DNA of 64,000 bases from Benincasa hispida (GCF_009727055.1 NC_052351.1:53004087-53068086); one strand, 5' to 3'. Positions 38,820-51,256 are shown, counted from the stretch's first letter. Program-made: numbers and translations. The notes: generated from the letters alone by a model not told the origin.

Positions 38820-41160
38820 TCAGGGCGCCCATTTATAGTTCTCCAGTTCTTGTTGCGTGACTTCCAGCATTCCACAGAGGATCTCTAAAGCTTTGGTATC
38901 TTTCTCAGTAAGAGCAAGAGTACTTTCAAGATTATTTATATTCTCTCTCATTTTATAGGCTTCGAGCTTGTGTTGTTTTAAAAGTTCACCGCTTTCAAGA
39001 AGCAGTTTAGACACCTCAGCATGTTTCAGTTTTGATGGCTTCTAGCTTGGTTAACAACTCTTTTTCTTCCTGCAATGCATGAGAATCGTGCTCCCAAAGG
39101 CCCTTCTTCCGGGCAAGCACGCTACTTTCATCATACAACATCTTCTCTAAATTGAATTTGGCCTCCTCCCATCGACGACTTTTATCTGCCTGACTTAGTT
39201 GGAAAGAAAACGATGATTAGAACTGGTTATACTTCTCTACCTTTCGAAAATACTCATCGATAAGCTTTGTGAGGGGAGGAAGATTAGCCCCGCAAATGTT
39301 AGAAACTGCATCAAATATCTAGTGAGTTTCATCCTCAAGGTAAAGGACTTTGTCAAAAGGAGTGTGCATGATTTTCTTATGTATGGTCTCCCACATGGCC
39401 GAAACAACATGACGTCGAACATCAGAAATCACGTCGACAGCACAAAAGCTGGAGACCTCAAGAGCAACCATGGACATTGCTTTTCTCACTTTCCCAGGCG
39501 GCTCATTAATCACAAGAGGATGGGCTGGAGTCGCACTGTGTCCAATGGTACTTTAAATTTGTTGACACGGTCAAACGTAGAATCATAACCATCGGGACTC
39601 ATGAAAAATTTTGAGGTTTCTCCAACGTTTAGAATCCGATCGTCTAAAGGTGACTGTAAAGCAAAGGCAGTTAAGTAAACAAATAATAGCAAAGATATGA
39701 TAACAAAAAAGGAGAAAAAAATACCCCAAACGGTTACCTCGAGAGTGGTGACGTCAAAAAATTGTGAAACACCTGGGACTTCATCAAAGAATCCTTCTTC
39801 GCACATCGGCGATTTGTTAGACTTTTTAGATCTTTTCCAATGAAGTATTGTCATAGACACGCATCATCCAATGTCGCAGTACATTAGGAAAGTTAGCTTC
39901 GGGGACTTCCCTACCCTGGTCATATGGAACATCTTGGTAGAATCCGAGTTGTCGACTAAATTGACAAGGATTATAAGCCTCAATGACCATGGAAGACTCG
40001 TAACGTGAAGATAAAAAATAGAAGCGAATACTCACAAAAAACGACAAAAGCCAAAAAGTCAATTTTCCACCATCTCTTAGAAGCTCAGCTTTATTCTGTT
40101 TATGAAGACTCGCATGTCAGGACATGTATTTGCCCTTATAGAGATGTATATAAGCATCAAAATTAGTGTAGTATTTAACTCCACCTTCACCAGAAAATTC
40201 AACCATCAGAGGACCCCTAACCGGGATTAGAACTTTGTAATGTGTGTTGAAGTAAATGGCAAGCCATCCATGAACATAATGTAAAGGAAAACATGCATTT
40301 GAATAACCAGCAGAAGGAGAAGCGGCGTGAATCTGGCATAGTCCGCTATAAATATTAGCTAAGATAGGAAAAACAAGGCTAAAAATGTAGTCTTCCGCCA
40401 TAAGACTGGCAACCTTAAAAACCTCTGGATGAAGAGAGGACTACTTATCAAGGAACACGAACACGTACAACCAGCAGGAAAGAAAGACGGCCAAATAGGT
40501 ATTGTCCTTCCATTCGTCTGCGATGGCTAGTCCGCCAAATAGATTAAGTTCCTCCTCGGACCAATCGGAACGTCAGATGGGGGTTCCATCCGAGTTATGA
40601 GTCGACGAGAAGTTTTCTTTAACTTGCATGTCGATGGCTTTGGATACTTCACCTCGGGACACGTAAACCAGAAAGAGATCCATGCACTCATAGGACTTCG
40701 AGAGTGGTCTATTAGTTGAGAAACAATGTGATAGTACGCAGAAAATAGGTATTTGCAGCTCCTTGGACAATCTTCTTCATCAGACGACCCCAGGAGATCC
40801 TTACAACTAGGAATGCTTTCGTCGTAAAATCTACCTCTTATGGGAAGACCCCTTAATCTCCACAAGTCCCATAAAGAAATAGACATATCTTCGGATGAAG
40901 TATGGAAGGTATTTGCTGAAGGACACTAGGCTTCACAAAAAGCCCGAACAATGTCACTATTGCGATCATAGGTGTATAAGGAAGCTAAAACGACATCGAA
41001 CAAGCGAGCCCTCTTGAGTATTGTTGTGTTACGAGAAACTACGACCTCTAACCATTCCCAATAATGGGAGATGTAAAAGAATTCTCCATGAATCTTCAAC
41101 GAGGCACCCCATCGATACTTTCTTACTGTTAATAGCGACGACCCCAGGTTGACTCTGGAC
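38820..41160 (-). pseudogene. Antisense plant mobile domain (PMD) ORF inside the gypsy element
   Basis: Read on the minus strand: HYWEWLEVVVSRNTTILKRA, LFDVVLASLYTYDRNSD, then MSISLWDLWRLRGLPIRGRF, all typical of the plant mobile domain (PMD, PF10536). FPLHYVHGWLAIYFNTHY, FSRQLGFYQDVPYD and a C-terminal coiled-coil (SKLLLESGELLKQHKLEAY) follow. It has a few stops and frame changes (one between FCEA and CPSANTFH near 40929, others near 40440 and 40130); some could be introns, for example near 40030. PMD proteins (MAIN/MAIL) act in genome stability and silencing; copies captured by retrotransposons have no settled role. It lies antisense between pol and the 3' LTR, the usual place for extra ORFs in Tat elements. 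Confidence 0.8.
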
Positions 41161-41475
41161 TTTCATTTGGAGCTTTGTTATGTATGGAAGACTCTAGCAG
41201 GCCTTCAGTGATGAATTGGGCCCACGGGTCACTCTTTAGACCATCGAGTTGGGAAATAAGAATTGTCTATTGGAGGTTGAAGATTCCCATAAAATTTCCG
41301 TACATCGCCTCTCCACGGGGGGGGGGGATAAATCCACTCTCAAGAGGTTGAGTTCCCATCTTTTAACATGATTAAAGCATTTTTCTCCTAGGTCAAGATG
41401 CTCCGTGAAATACACTATAGCTCAAAGAATTGTTCTACAAAAAAATATATACCACTTGCAAAAAAAAAGGGTGTT
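41161..41475. other. Spacer between antisense ORF and tandem array
   Basis: Probable leader/promoter side of the antisense ORF. A G-run of about ten bases lies near 41320. No motif is certain. Confidence 0.35.
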
Positions 41476-42170
41476 GTGTCTAGCAGAGGTCAAATCGTTG
41501 TTGGCGGAGCTGACGACCACCCCTACAGGCTACACAATTGGCCACATAGGGGTCGTGTCTAGCAGGAGTCAGATCATTGTTGGTGAAGCTGAACGACCAC
41601 CCCTGTAGGCTATACAATCGCTCACATAGGTGTTGTGTCTAGCAGGAGTCAGATCGTGTTGGCGGAAGCTTGACGACCACCCCTACAGGCTACACAGTCA
41701 CCTACATAGGGTCGTGTCCTAGCAGGAATTCAGATCATTGTTGGCAGAGCTAACGACCACCCTTGCAGGCTACACAGTCACCCACATAGGGGCCATATCT
41801 AGCAGGAGTCAGATCGTTGTTGGCAAAGCTGACGACTACCCCTGCAGGCTACACAGTCACCCACATAGGGGTCGTGTCTAGCAGGAGTCAGATCGTTGTT
41901 GGCAGAGCTGACGATCATCCTTGCAGGCTACACAGTCACCTAGATAGGGGTCGTGTCTAGCAGGAGTCAGATTGTTGTTGGCGGAGCTGACGATCACCCC
42001 TGCAGGCTACACAGTCACCCACATAGGGGTCATGTCTAGTAGGAGTCAGATCGTTGTTGGCGGAGCTGACGACCACCCCTGTAGGCTACACAGTCACCCA
42101 CATAGGGGCTGTGTCTAGCAGAAGTCAGATCGTGCTGGTGGAGCTGATAGCGCACGTCGAACGCCCCTGC
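41476..42170. repeat. 79-bp tandem array, about 9 copies
   Basis: Units start at 41476, 41555, 41635, 41714, 41795, 41874, 41953, 42032 and 42111, so the period is 79 (79-81). Each unit contains gtgtctagcaggagtcagat, cgttgttggcggagctgacg, accacccctgcaggctacac and agtcacccacataggggtc with minor changes. It lies in the 3' untranslated part of the gypsy element. Such arrays in Tat/Ogre 3' regions are known sources of plant satellites. Confidence 0.95.
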
Positions 42171-43253
42171 TAATATATGTATGTATGTATGTGTATATAT
42201 ATATATAAAAGAAAAAAAAACTCACCTTTTGTGCAAAGATATGAAGAAGTAGGTGAAATAACTAAGTAGAGGTCGCTGATAGTTCTAACTCTTATAAATA
42301 AAGGGCAAGGGGGCAAGTTAGTAAAAAAAAAGGAAAGAAAGAAAAAAAGAGAGAAAGAAAAAAAAAAGGAGAAATGAGGGAAATTTTTTTCTCACTACTT
42401 TGAGAGCTTGGGATGAAAATGCAGAAGGGAGCCCTAGGGACTCCACTCCAGAATCCGATCAAAAAATCCTAGATTTGATTAAATTTAGATTTTATTGGTT
42501 AAATCAAGATTTTGTTGATTAAAAAAAAATAACCACCCAAATCTTATCTTTGATGATTTTTTTTCGTCCTTCATTTTCTAAAACTTTTGACCATGCACCG
42601 AACCTTTTGTTAATGATTTCGAAGTTTATCCCCAAAATCAAATTAAAATGGGACAAAGCTCTTGTCTTATAAATTTGGCCATATTTCGAATTTCTTTCTT
42701 AAAACTAAAATCTTAAAGTTTTCATCCCCAAATTAAATTAAATTAGGGATGAAACTTGAATTTCGTTTTAAATTCAAAATTCCATTTTAGCCCCGAATTA
42801 AATTAAATTGGGGATGAAACTTATTCCTTTATTTTTAAATTTGGGATTCTCGAGTTTATCCCAAAATCAAATTAGATTGGGACAAAGCTCAAAGTTATCT
42901 TATAAATGTGGTCATATTCCGAATTTCTTTCTTAAAACCAAAATCTTAAAGTTTTCATCTCCAAATTAAATTCAATTAGGGATGAAACTTAAATTTCATT
43001 TTAAATTCAAAATTCCCACGTTTTATATATCTAAATCAAATCAAGTCTGAGATAAATGTTGAGATTTTTTTTAAAAATAAAAAATTGGTCGTCCCCTATT
43101 AAAAATTTTAGTTAAACTCGTCACTAAACTCACGGTTTAATTAAATTGGGGGCATCGAAGACAAGACCGAATTACTTGCACGTTGTCGGCTTTATTTTTC
43201 TTTCTCGAGATCCATTCACCCACATTTGTGCACAAATCTCGAAAAGGGGCATT
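42171..43253. other. 3' untranslated region of the gypsy element
   Basis: A TATG/TA microsatellite (about 42175-42206) and A-rich tracts are followed by AT-rich DNA. A roughly 240-bp unit is repeated from about 42600 to 43030 (phrases gatttcgaagtttatcccca, ttcgaatttctttctta.aac, attaaattaaattggggatg). The stretch ends in a polypurine tract gaaaaggggca just before the LTR. Confidence 0.6.
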
Positions 43254-43900
43254 TGTTGGAGGAAAAATTTCGGACCAATCGCGGACCGCCACGTCATTTG
43301 CTAAAGTAATGACGGAATTCCGAAATCATCAAATTTGTGACCAATTAAGAGTTGACACGTGTCTCGAATTGAAATTGAGGACAAATTCTGTGTTTTCGTC
43401 GCAGACGTCGATTGAGTAAAATTAATTTCAAAAAATTTGGCGCTATAATTGGGTGTTGGCCCAGTACGCACAAATATGGCCTTAAGGTGGGCTTAAAGCA
43501 CCAATATAGGCCTAAGCCCAGTTAATTGAGCCTAAAAGCCAGACCCAAGTCTAACTAAATTAGGCCCAAAAGGCAGCCCATTGGCCAATCAAGGCTGGAC
43601 CCAAGCCCATGAAGCCCATTAGGGAGCTCTATAAATAGAGAAGTTCCCTTCATTTGCAAGGGTCAGCATTTTCTACATTCAGAGAGTCCAGAGAGAATTC
43701 ATCAACAAACAGAAGACTCCCAAACTTCTAAAGCTGCACTCCTTCAAGTCACTTAAGCACATTCACCCAATCAGAGGATCAAGTATTAGAGATCGAATCA
43801 CATCGCATCAAATAGAGATCGAATCACATCGCATCAAATCAACTTCAACATCAACACCAACTTAAGTTCAACTCCACGAAACATGTTTCTCTGGAAACCT
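43254..43900 (+). repeat. 3' LTR of the gypsy element
   Basis: Begins TGTTGGAGGAAAAATTT immediately after the polypurine tract. It contains a TATA-like ctataaatag at about 43631-43640 and a CA-rich downstream half with a duplicated 26-bp unit (agagatcgaatcacatcgca) at about 43788-43840. The exact right edge is not certain, and no matching 5' LTR lies in the window. Confidence 0.7.
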
Positions 43901-44780
43901 CGTGCGAATAGATATAATAAAATATAATATTAAAATAAATATATTATAATAAATAAATAAATTAAACATAATATATAAACATATGAAATAAATAAATAAC
44001 AAAAGTAAATAAAATAAAAAGGAAGGATTTCTCTATTTTCTTCAATTTTTTTGGATTTTGCCAAATGAATATATATTCCAAAACTCACCAAATGCCACTA
44101 CATGGATACTAATAATGTGTAATATTGAGATACATGGACGACACTTTGGGAAATGAGGGCATTACACATGGTCAATAGACACTAAGCATGAGCATCTAAT
44201 GAACATCTATTATCATAATATTTATAGTACTCCTCCTTAGATGCCCATTATATATATGAAATATGTCTAGTTAAAACCTTATTAGGAAAAAACTCATTGG
44301 GAAAAAAAATCCTAGTGAAGGAAAAATAGTACATATTTCATATAATCTAAAACTCTTAAAAAGAATACAGTATATTTGCTCCCCATCATGAAAACATCAC
44401 TTGAGATCTCTGGGTCGTCGCATTCCAATATTGTGCACCAATTTCTCAAAGATTGCGGTTGGTAATGATTTTGTTAATAAGTTTGCTAGGTTATCTCAAA
44501 CAAATTTGTTGTACATTGATGTCACCATTTTCTTGAAGATCATGAATGTAGAAAAGCTTTAGTGAAATATGTCTTGTTCTATATTCTTTAATATATCCTC
44601 CTTTGATTTGGGATATGCATGTTGTATTGTTTTCGTATAATATCGTTGGAAGATTTTTACTAGAAGACAAACCACATGTTTCATGAATGTGTTGAGTCAT
44701 TGATATTAACCATACACATTCTCGAATAGTCTCGTGAATTGCAAGAATTTCAGCATGATTTAAGAAAGTAGTTGTTATGG
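43901..44780 (-). pseudogene. Copia 3' remnant: RNase H end and LTR fragment
   Basis: On the minus strand the RNase H end of a copia polyprotein is recognisable: NLPTILYENNTTCISQIKGG, YRTRHISLKLFYIHDLQENG, then the NLANLLTKSLP-like end with HNIGMRR near 44420. The sequence to the left (about 44100-44350) has aaaaccttattaggaaaaaac, which is common at the LTR end of this copia group. It is a different copia family from elements A and B. Confidence 0.75.
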
Positions 44781-45087
44781 TCTATTTCATTGATTGTTAT
44801 GATATAAAAATTCTTCATGACCAACTAGATCATAAATAGATTTATTAGTATAAAATAAATCAATGTAAACTAATTCTCAAATACAACGTACTATATGTTT
44901 AACTCTACTCCAATATCCTCATTTTGGAGGAATATCATGTATATGTAACAAAATTACTGAAAAATACTACAAAGTGCAGTGTATAAACTAGTCAAGCTAT
45001 ATAAGTGCACTTATTTCTCAAAATTTATAGTTCTTTAGGACCTAACATTCTTCATCATCTTTCTAAGATCAAATGATGTATCTTTTT
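44781..45087. other. Intergenic, no gene seen
   Basis: AT-rich DNA between the copia remnant and the DUF1985-like fragment. Nothing recognisable. Confidence 0.35.
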
Positions 45088-45863
45088 TCACATCGAGTGA
45101 ATGAACCACCAAGGAGTATTCAATGATGTACATAGTCCACAAAATATCTTTGATGTATAAATTGATGCAACTCCATTTGCTCTATGCTTTATTTGCAAGC
45201 TAAGACAAAATTTATCATCCATCTTGTCCTTCGAGGCTCTCTGAAGGCCAACAATGGTCCTCTCCCATAAAATCGTCCCCCAATCCTGACTGTTGGAAGT
45301 ATTCCAAGTGTTGCACCCTATCAAGCAAGGACTTGTTAATGCTACTCTTCGTCTTTTCCTTTTCTGACAAACCCATTTCATACATATATACAAGACTGAT
45401 CTTCACTGCATCTAGGTCGTTTGCAAACTGTATCTCTTTATAGAGCTTTTCAAAGGTGGTCAGATGAATCTTCATCACTTGTAGATTGTGGAAGTACTTC
45501 ATCCGCAATGACTTTGTCACTTCAACATTCTCCTCAACTTGCACAATTGATCACCACAATCCTGTTACCAATTGTAATTCATCCTTCGAAAAATTAACAA
45601 TATTTCCTAAAACTCACAGACTCATCATCCTTATTTTCATCCACCTCCATTAATGGAATATGGTGGACTAGCAGGCTGTTAAAGACTATATCCATATCCA
45701 CGAACCTTCCAAATACAGTCCTTCTAAACAAGTGAAGCTGTGTATTAGTAAGCCTCTCCTTGATTGTCCGGTTGACAACTCCAATATGAGATGATAAGCT
45801 TGTAGCTTGGCCGAGAAAACGGTCCTCAACATCAATCTTTAACTTAGCCATCGAATACTGCAA
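45088..45863 (-). pseudogene. DUF1985-like domain fragment, broken
   Basis: The minus strand begins MAKLKIDVEDRFLGQATSLS and continues LTNTQLHLFRRTVFGRFVDM then FNSLLVHHIP. After a break it resumes with LTTFEKLYKEIQFANDLDAV KISLVYMYEM, and after a frameshift near 45290 with DWGTILWERTIVGLQRA. These match the DUF1985 region found next to Ulp1-like protease domains in plant MULE (Kaonashi-type) and related transposons. The protease domain itself is not seen. Three frame changes make it a pseudogene fragment; the carrying element's ends were not fixed. Confidence 0.7.
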
Positions 45864-46949
45864 GTAAACAATAGATTCAGATAATAGGAAAACAAAACTA
45901 ACATAACTAGCTAAAAGAAAGCTCTATGCAATTTTCTTGATTATCTCTCTTGATTCTCGTTTTCGATCTCAGTCCTCATGTTCGATCATAGTACTCGATT
46001 CTCTTACTCGGTATCGGTCCTTGTAGTCAATCCTAGTGTTTGGTTCTCTTAAACGATTCTTCTGCTCGATTTTCACCAACATTTCTCTCAAACAATTATT
46101 ATGCTCGATTATCTCGCTTGATTTTCACCAACGCTTCTCTCAAATGATTTTCATGCTCGATCCACATCCTCGGTTCTCAATATCCTCTCCTCGGAAATCC
46201 TACATCCACTAGATAACATCCCCACAGTCAAATTCCTAAACCTAAACCATAACCATAAAAATGGACAAAATAAAAGAACTGTATGCACAAAAACCTTAAC
46301 CCAAAGTAAAACATGCAAAACAATGAAATAAGAAAATGAAAATGAAAATGATAAACAAAGATTTTACCTTTCGTGTTGAACGATGCGATAAACACAATAT
46401 AAGATTTTGTAAGTCGTTATAGGTGCGAGGATCTTGGAAACGTTGGTCCAGAGAAGCGACTACAAGAGAATCGTATGAGGATTATAGGTTCGTGGGATCG
46501 TGGAACATTGGTCCAGAGAAACGTTAAGAGTGAGAAGCTTTAGAGACACGACTTTCGATATATATACCGATAACCTTCAAATTCATTTAAAATGATTGGT
46601 TTGCTGGTGAGGATCGGGGATGAAAAGGATTTTTGGGAACGAGATCAGGAAGCGTGTAGTCTAACGTGGATCGAGATTAGAGAACGAAAATCGGGAACGG
46701 AGAACCAGAACGGGAAGCATGGAGTTGGACTGCTGATCGAAATCGGGGATCGATAAAAGAGAACGGGAAACGAGATCAAGAATCGAGGATGAGATATAGG
46801 GCCAATCAACTGTATCTTCGAGGGCAATTGAATAATTTCATAGACGACTAATGTAAACAAAAGGGTAAATTTGAGTATTTTCTCTGACGTGGGCCATTTT
46901 TCAGTTGGACCCGAAAATGGGCCCTACATCCCAAGGAAGAGACGAAAAA
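45864..46949. other. Intergenic; repeats and RRP4 promoter side
   Basis: Degenerate TCGATTCTC/TGCTCGAT words recur between about 45940 and 46170, and GGGAACGAGATC/ATCGGGGATCG words between about 46600 and 46790, both probably transposon-derived. The last 100-150 bases before about 46950 are likely promoter for the RRP4-like gene. Confidence 0.4.
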
Positions 46950-47433
46950 AGGGGGAAAAAACCTACAACAGCGTCGGCATCTCCTTCTTCCTTCCTTCCC
47001 CTCTCCTTCACGCAGCCGTCGCCCCCTGCTCAGTCTCCTTTTCCGGTGAGACCCCGGCAACCATAGGCGGAAGGCAGCAACGACTGGAGCCCACATCCAC
47101 TCAAACGCTAGCTCTGTCGTCGACGGTGGCTTAAGTTCACCCACTTTCTGACTTGCGACGCGAGCGCCACTTCAAAGGCTTCACCTAGGCCTTTGCAGCA
47201 TCGTTTCTTCTTCGTTCGAGACTCCGGCGCGAACAGCAGGTTGTTCAACACGTTTCTGATGACTGTGTGGGTCTTGCAGCGGCGTTTCTGACTTAGGGGC
47301 AGGTTTTTGGCTGTTACCCACATTCCGATTAGTCTCAAATCAGTTTACCCATAAATTTTAAGGTTCAGATTTGCAAGTTCGGACGTTTTCGAACACGAAT
47401 CAGCAAGGTTCGGAGTCTTTTCCGTAAGATTTG
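46950..47433 (+). promoter_or_regulatory. Probable 5' UTR exon of the RRP4-like gene
   Basis: A GC-rich, CT-rich island (cttccttccttcccctctcc) in AT-rich surroundings, typical of a plant leader. A GT donor follows at either ccg|gtaaga-like 47424 or ttg|gtaagg 47434. The first coding exon begins directly after an acceptor (ttcag at 50030-50034), so an upstream non-coding exon is required, but this particular one is inferred. The open frame at 46871-47134 has no known match. Confidence 0.45.
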
Positions 47434-48689
47434 GTAAGGATCATTCCTTTAATTTCCTTTTTGAATTGGATTTAAGTGTTCAAATGTTATTCTTAACCCT
47501 TCGAACTCATTTGTTGTTATGTTTGGGTCAGTTTCGAAGTATTCAATTAAGGTTCTATAAGTATTATAACATGCTTCAAAACGTTTCCGACTGGATTAAA
47601 GTATGCTAATCAGTCTTTGACTTATTGAAACTTTTTGTTTGTAGTTTTGGACTTTTTTGGAGTAATCAGTTAAGGTTTATGGTGGATTTTGGGTAAGGAT
47701 ACCCCTCTTGAACACTCTCTCAATTTCGATTAAGGTTTTTGAATTGAGTTCTAATTTCTCAACTATGTCATTATTTAGACTTTAAGGAAGTTGATATTTG
47801 TTTAATAAAGTAAATTTTTGATTGAGAATTGTAGGATTGTTGATCGAGGTAAGTAGTTTCTGCATCTCGTCTTGAACTTAAATTTGACTGTTGTGATTTG
47901 TTAAAGAGTTTGAAAGCATGTTTTAAATGTAACTTGAGGATTGACTTAAATTGTTTTTGTATGTTTCTTTTAATTGTTTTTGTGAAATGAAATATGTGAC
48001 TTTTTGAAATGATTTTGAATTGGAAATGAGTGTTTTTAGCTTGATCACTTGTGAAAAGTTTGAATGGTCTGGTTTGATGAATTCTTCGATGGAAATTGTG
48101 TGTTTTTTTTTTGAAAGGATACCACATTTTTCACTAAGAAAATGAAAAGAGACTAATGCTAAAAAAATATAAGATACAAGGGAAATTTTATTTGAAACTA
48201 CATGTTTTGTTTCAAATGTTTATGAAAGAATTTTGTTCGATTTGATAGGGCTAAACAGATATGCCAAATTTTGTTTGGGGGATTGTATGCTTATGCTGTA
48301 GTAGCCAAACGTGGAATTGATGTTAAATGATATGATTGAAACTTATTTGTGAGAAAGCACTTAATAGTGGTTTGACATTCCTTTGGAATGAAGATTAATG
48401 TGTGTTACACTCGTATGGCCTCACACTTAAGTAATTGTAATAAATGTTCTGGTCGACTTAATCCACATATTTGAATGAATGAATGAAATGATTGGTGATA
48501 TTGATAGATAATCAAACATGTCTGGGCGACTCCAACTATGGATCTTTTCCCTTTTATTAAATGAAAGTATGGATTGATTGAAAGCCCTTTTAAATGGAAG
48601 TATTGATTGACCGAAAGCTCTAGCTAATTGATAGTGTTGACCATTTGAAAGTTTTGTTTTGTTGAAAAGTATTAAAGGTTTTTTTTTTT

Positions 48690-49430
48690 GGAAAAGTAAT
48701 AATTTCATCGACTAAACGAAATATCAAAGATATTCGAGTACAAAAGCCTATAGTAGGGATTACAAAAGATGTCTTCAATTAGCAATAAGGAAAGAAAAAC
48801 CACGACTGAAAGTGAGTGAATTTTTACACAAAAAAAGAAAAAAGAAAAAAGAAAAAAGAAAAAAATGTCGAATAAAGGCAAATCTTTGGTGTCCTTTGAA
48901 GTCTTGATTTTTTTTAATATATATATATATCTCAAAGATTCTTGCATTCCTTTCGTCCCAAAATTTCCATAAAATTGCAAATGACTAACAAATCCGTAAA
49001 TTTTCTTTTGTGGCCTTAAGGGGAAGATCAATATACAGCATATGAAGCCAACTTAGAGTGTCATTGGGGGGGACTGTGGACCGGTTGAAAGTTGTGATTA
49101 ATTCTGACCAAATCCCATTGGCAAAGGGGTAATTGAAAAACATGTGACTAATAGATTCACTGTTATCATGGGAAAGGCAGCACAATGAGGGAGAAATGTT
49201 GATCCATGGGCAACGTTTTTGTAGTCTATCCTTAGTTTTCATGCAAGAGTTTGATATTTCCCACAATAGAAACTCAACTTTCTTGGGACAGGGGCAGTTC
49301 CAAATTTTCTTGTACAAGTCTTTGGCAATTGAGGGACTATTATCATTGAGATGATTGTACAAAGACATGTTTCTTTGTTGAGAAGTATCCATTACTGTCA
49401 AGCTTCCACGCCCATGTGTCATTTTGGACG
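48690..49430 (-). pseudogene. LINE ORF2 C-terminal fragment (zf-RVT), 5'-truncated
   Basis: The minus strand reads LYKKIWNCPCPKKVEFLLWE, CMKTKDRLQKRCPWI and CCLSHDNSESISHMFFNY, the zinc-binding domain found downstream of RT in plant L1-type LINEs. A frameshift near 49020 separates the final NFMEIFGTK-like part. A T-run at 48679-48689 on the + strand corresponds to the element's 3' poly(A). 5' truncation is usual for LINEs. It sits in the presumed leader intron of the RRP4-like gene. Confidence 0.82.
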
Positions 49431-50036
49431 GTTCTGTTTTGCTGAAAGTCTATTTGAAGGTTTCAGTCTGAACATCTGGTTTAGAAAGCTTATTTGATTG
49501 AAGGATTTTGGTTTTGAAAGCTTATTTGATTGAAAGATTTGGGTTTTGAAGTGATGTGTAACTTTCAACTGAAATATTTGCAAAGATTCGTATTCTTTTT
49601 TGTTTAAGAATGATTTGAAAGAAAATAAACTTTGAAGCTTGATACGGGACTTGGTTAATGAGTATTTTTGCACTCATTTTTTTCTTTTTAAAAATGTTTT
49701 TAGATGAAGGATCAAGTAAAAGATTTGAAAATAGTGAAGTTTGGTGTTCTGGCATAAGGCATCGAAAGATGTTCTTTTTAGGATTTGATTGTTTGACTTA
49801 GAAATTGTTTGTAATAAGTTACTTCGGCGGATTTGTTTAAGTTGTACAGGTTTATGATTGGTATGTTCCACATTAGCTATATTGGAAAATACGGTCCCTT
49901 ACACATTATTTGTTTCTTGTTTTTCTTTTTTTATCACGTGCCATATCTCTGCAAATATTTTGTTATAGATCTATATTGGTGATGAGCATCATGCAGGACC
50001 CCTATGTTCTAACCTAGAAATTTTCTAAATTCAGAT

Positions 50037-51256
50037 ATGAGAGGTCTACAGATTTCCTTGAATCATACCCAGAAGATTCGGCTTCAAAGAGCTCAAGAAA
50101 GGCTCGAGTCTCTTTCTTCGAAGGCCAATTCTGATGCTTCTGTTATAGTTGCTGATACTATTCCTCTCAATTACGAGGATGGTGTCCTCAAGTATATAAT
50201 TCCTCACTATTTTTATAATAGGTGCTTAGATTGCGTACTTGCCACTGCCAGGGGATTATATGCATTGAGATATTATTGAAATTTGTGTACAGGGGACATG
50301 GGACCCTTGACTTGAATGGAGAAGTAATTGCCACTATTTGTGGAGTGGTTGAGCGAGTCAATAAGCTTATCTATGTACGTGCTTTACGTGCCAGGTTGTT
50401 CACGAAACATTGTAATTTGGTTTCTCTTGATGATAGTTTAACTGTGACTTTTCCTTGGTCTTTATTGTCATGATATCTTTTATGATGTAATTGTCTGTAC
50501 TGGTTATTAGATATAAACCGGAGGTTGGTGATATCGTAGTGGGACGTGTTACAGAGGTAAAACCAAACACATTTTTTATTAATCTTTTTGGTTATATATA
50601 AACGTAATATAGAGACGTTGGTGAGTAAAACAAACAAGAAATACTTATTCGGGAGTCATGGTTATGACGTTATGAATAGGAAAAATGTGTTACAACTTAC
50701 AATGCCTCCCCCACCCCATTTTTTCCATATCATTTGATGCTATCTTATTCAGGTTGCTCCAAAACGTTGGAGATTGGATATAAACTATAGCCAAGATGCA
50801 GTTCTGATGCTTTCTTCGATGAACTTGCCTGATGGTATTCAGGTATTGGAGTATTCCCTTTTATTATGGAAATAACGGTGCATACTGAACTTCATAGAAA
50901 ATTTTTCTGCAAATTTGCTGCAACTGATCCTCTGTCTCTATCAAGAGTGGTTATATTTGTTGTAACGCTGGATTAATTGTATTATTTTTATTTCTAGAGG
51001 AGGCGAACTGCTGTTGACGAACTCAACATGCGGAGTATTTTTGAAGAAAATGATGTCATTTGTGTAAGTTTTGTGGCTTTTACTTTCACCTATCCATCAA
51101 TGTCATAAAAATATATGCTACCAAGTTTTGCACGTGCCGTACATATGAGGTTTTCTCATATATTTTTATATTATTTAAGAATTATTCTTAGTTAATTAGA
51201 TATAGTAGGGCTGAACAACTGTCAGTTGAGGTGCATCTAAGCTGGCCTAGACGTGG

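Larger units (their letters stand above)
33490..43900 (+). mobile_element. Degenerate Ty3/gypsy retrotransposon (Tat-like), 5'-truncated
   Basis: Order on the + strand: gag/linker remnant, RT, RNase H, a second RNase H of RVT_3 type, integrase, a long 3' region with an antisense ORF and a 79-bp tandem array, then a 3' LTR. Dual RNase H, no chromodomain, an antisense extra ORF and tandem repeats between pol and the 3' LTR are known features of the Tat/Ogre lineage, which is why I place it there. No 5' LTR or full gag is visible, and the pol frame has many stops, so it is dead. Confidence 0.85.

Noticed and set aside
41476..42170. Regular 79-bp repeats as a CRISPR array
   Set aside because: The whole unit is conserved with no variable spacers, and the DNA is eukaryotic; it is a transposon-borne tandem array.
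33490..43900. Integrated plant pararetrovirus
   Set aside because: Domain order (RT, RNase H, second RNase H, integrase, 3' LTR) is that of a Ty3/gypsy retrotransposon; no movement or coat protein is seen.
46871..47134. 87-aa plus-strand frame near the RRP4 leader
   Set aside because: Lies in a GC-rich probable 5' UTR, has no known match, and does not join the RRP4 frame.
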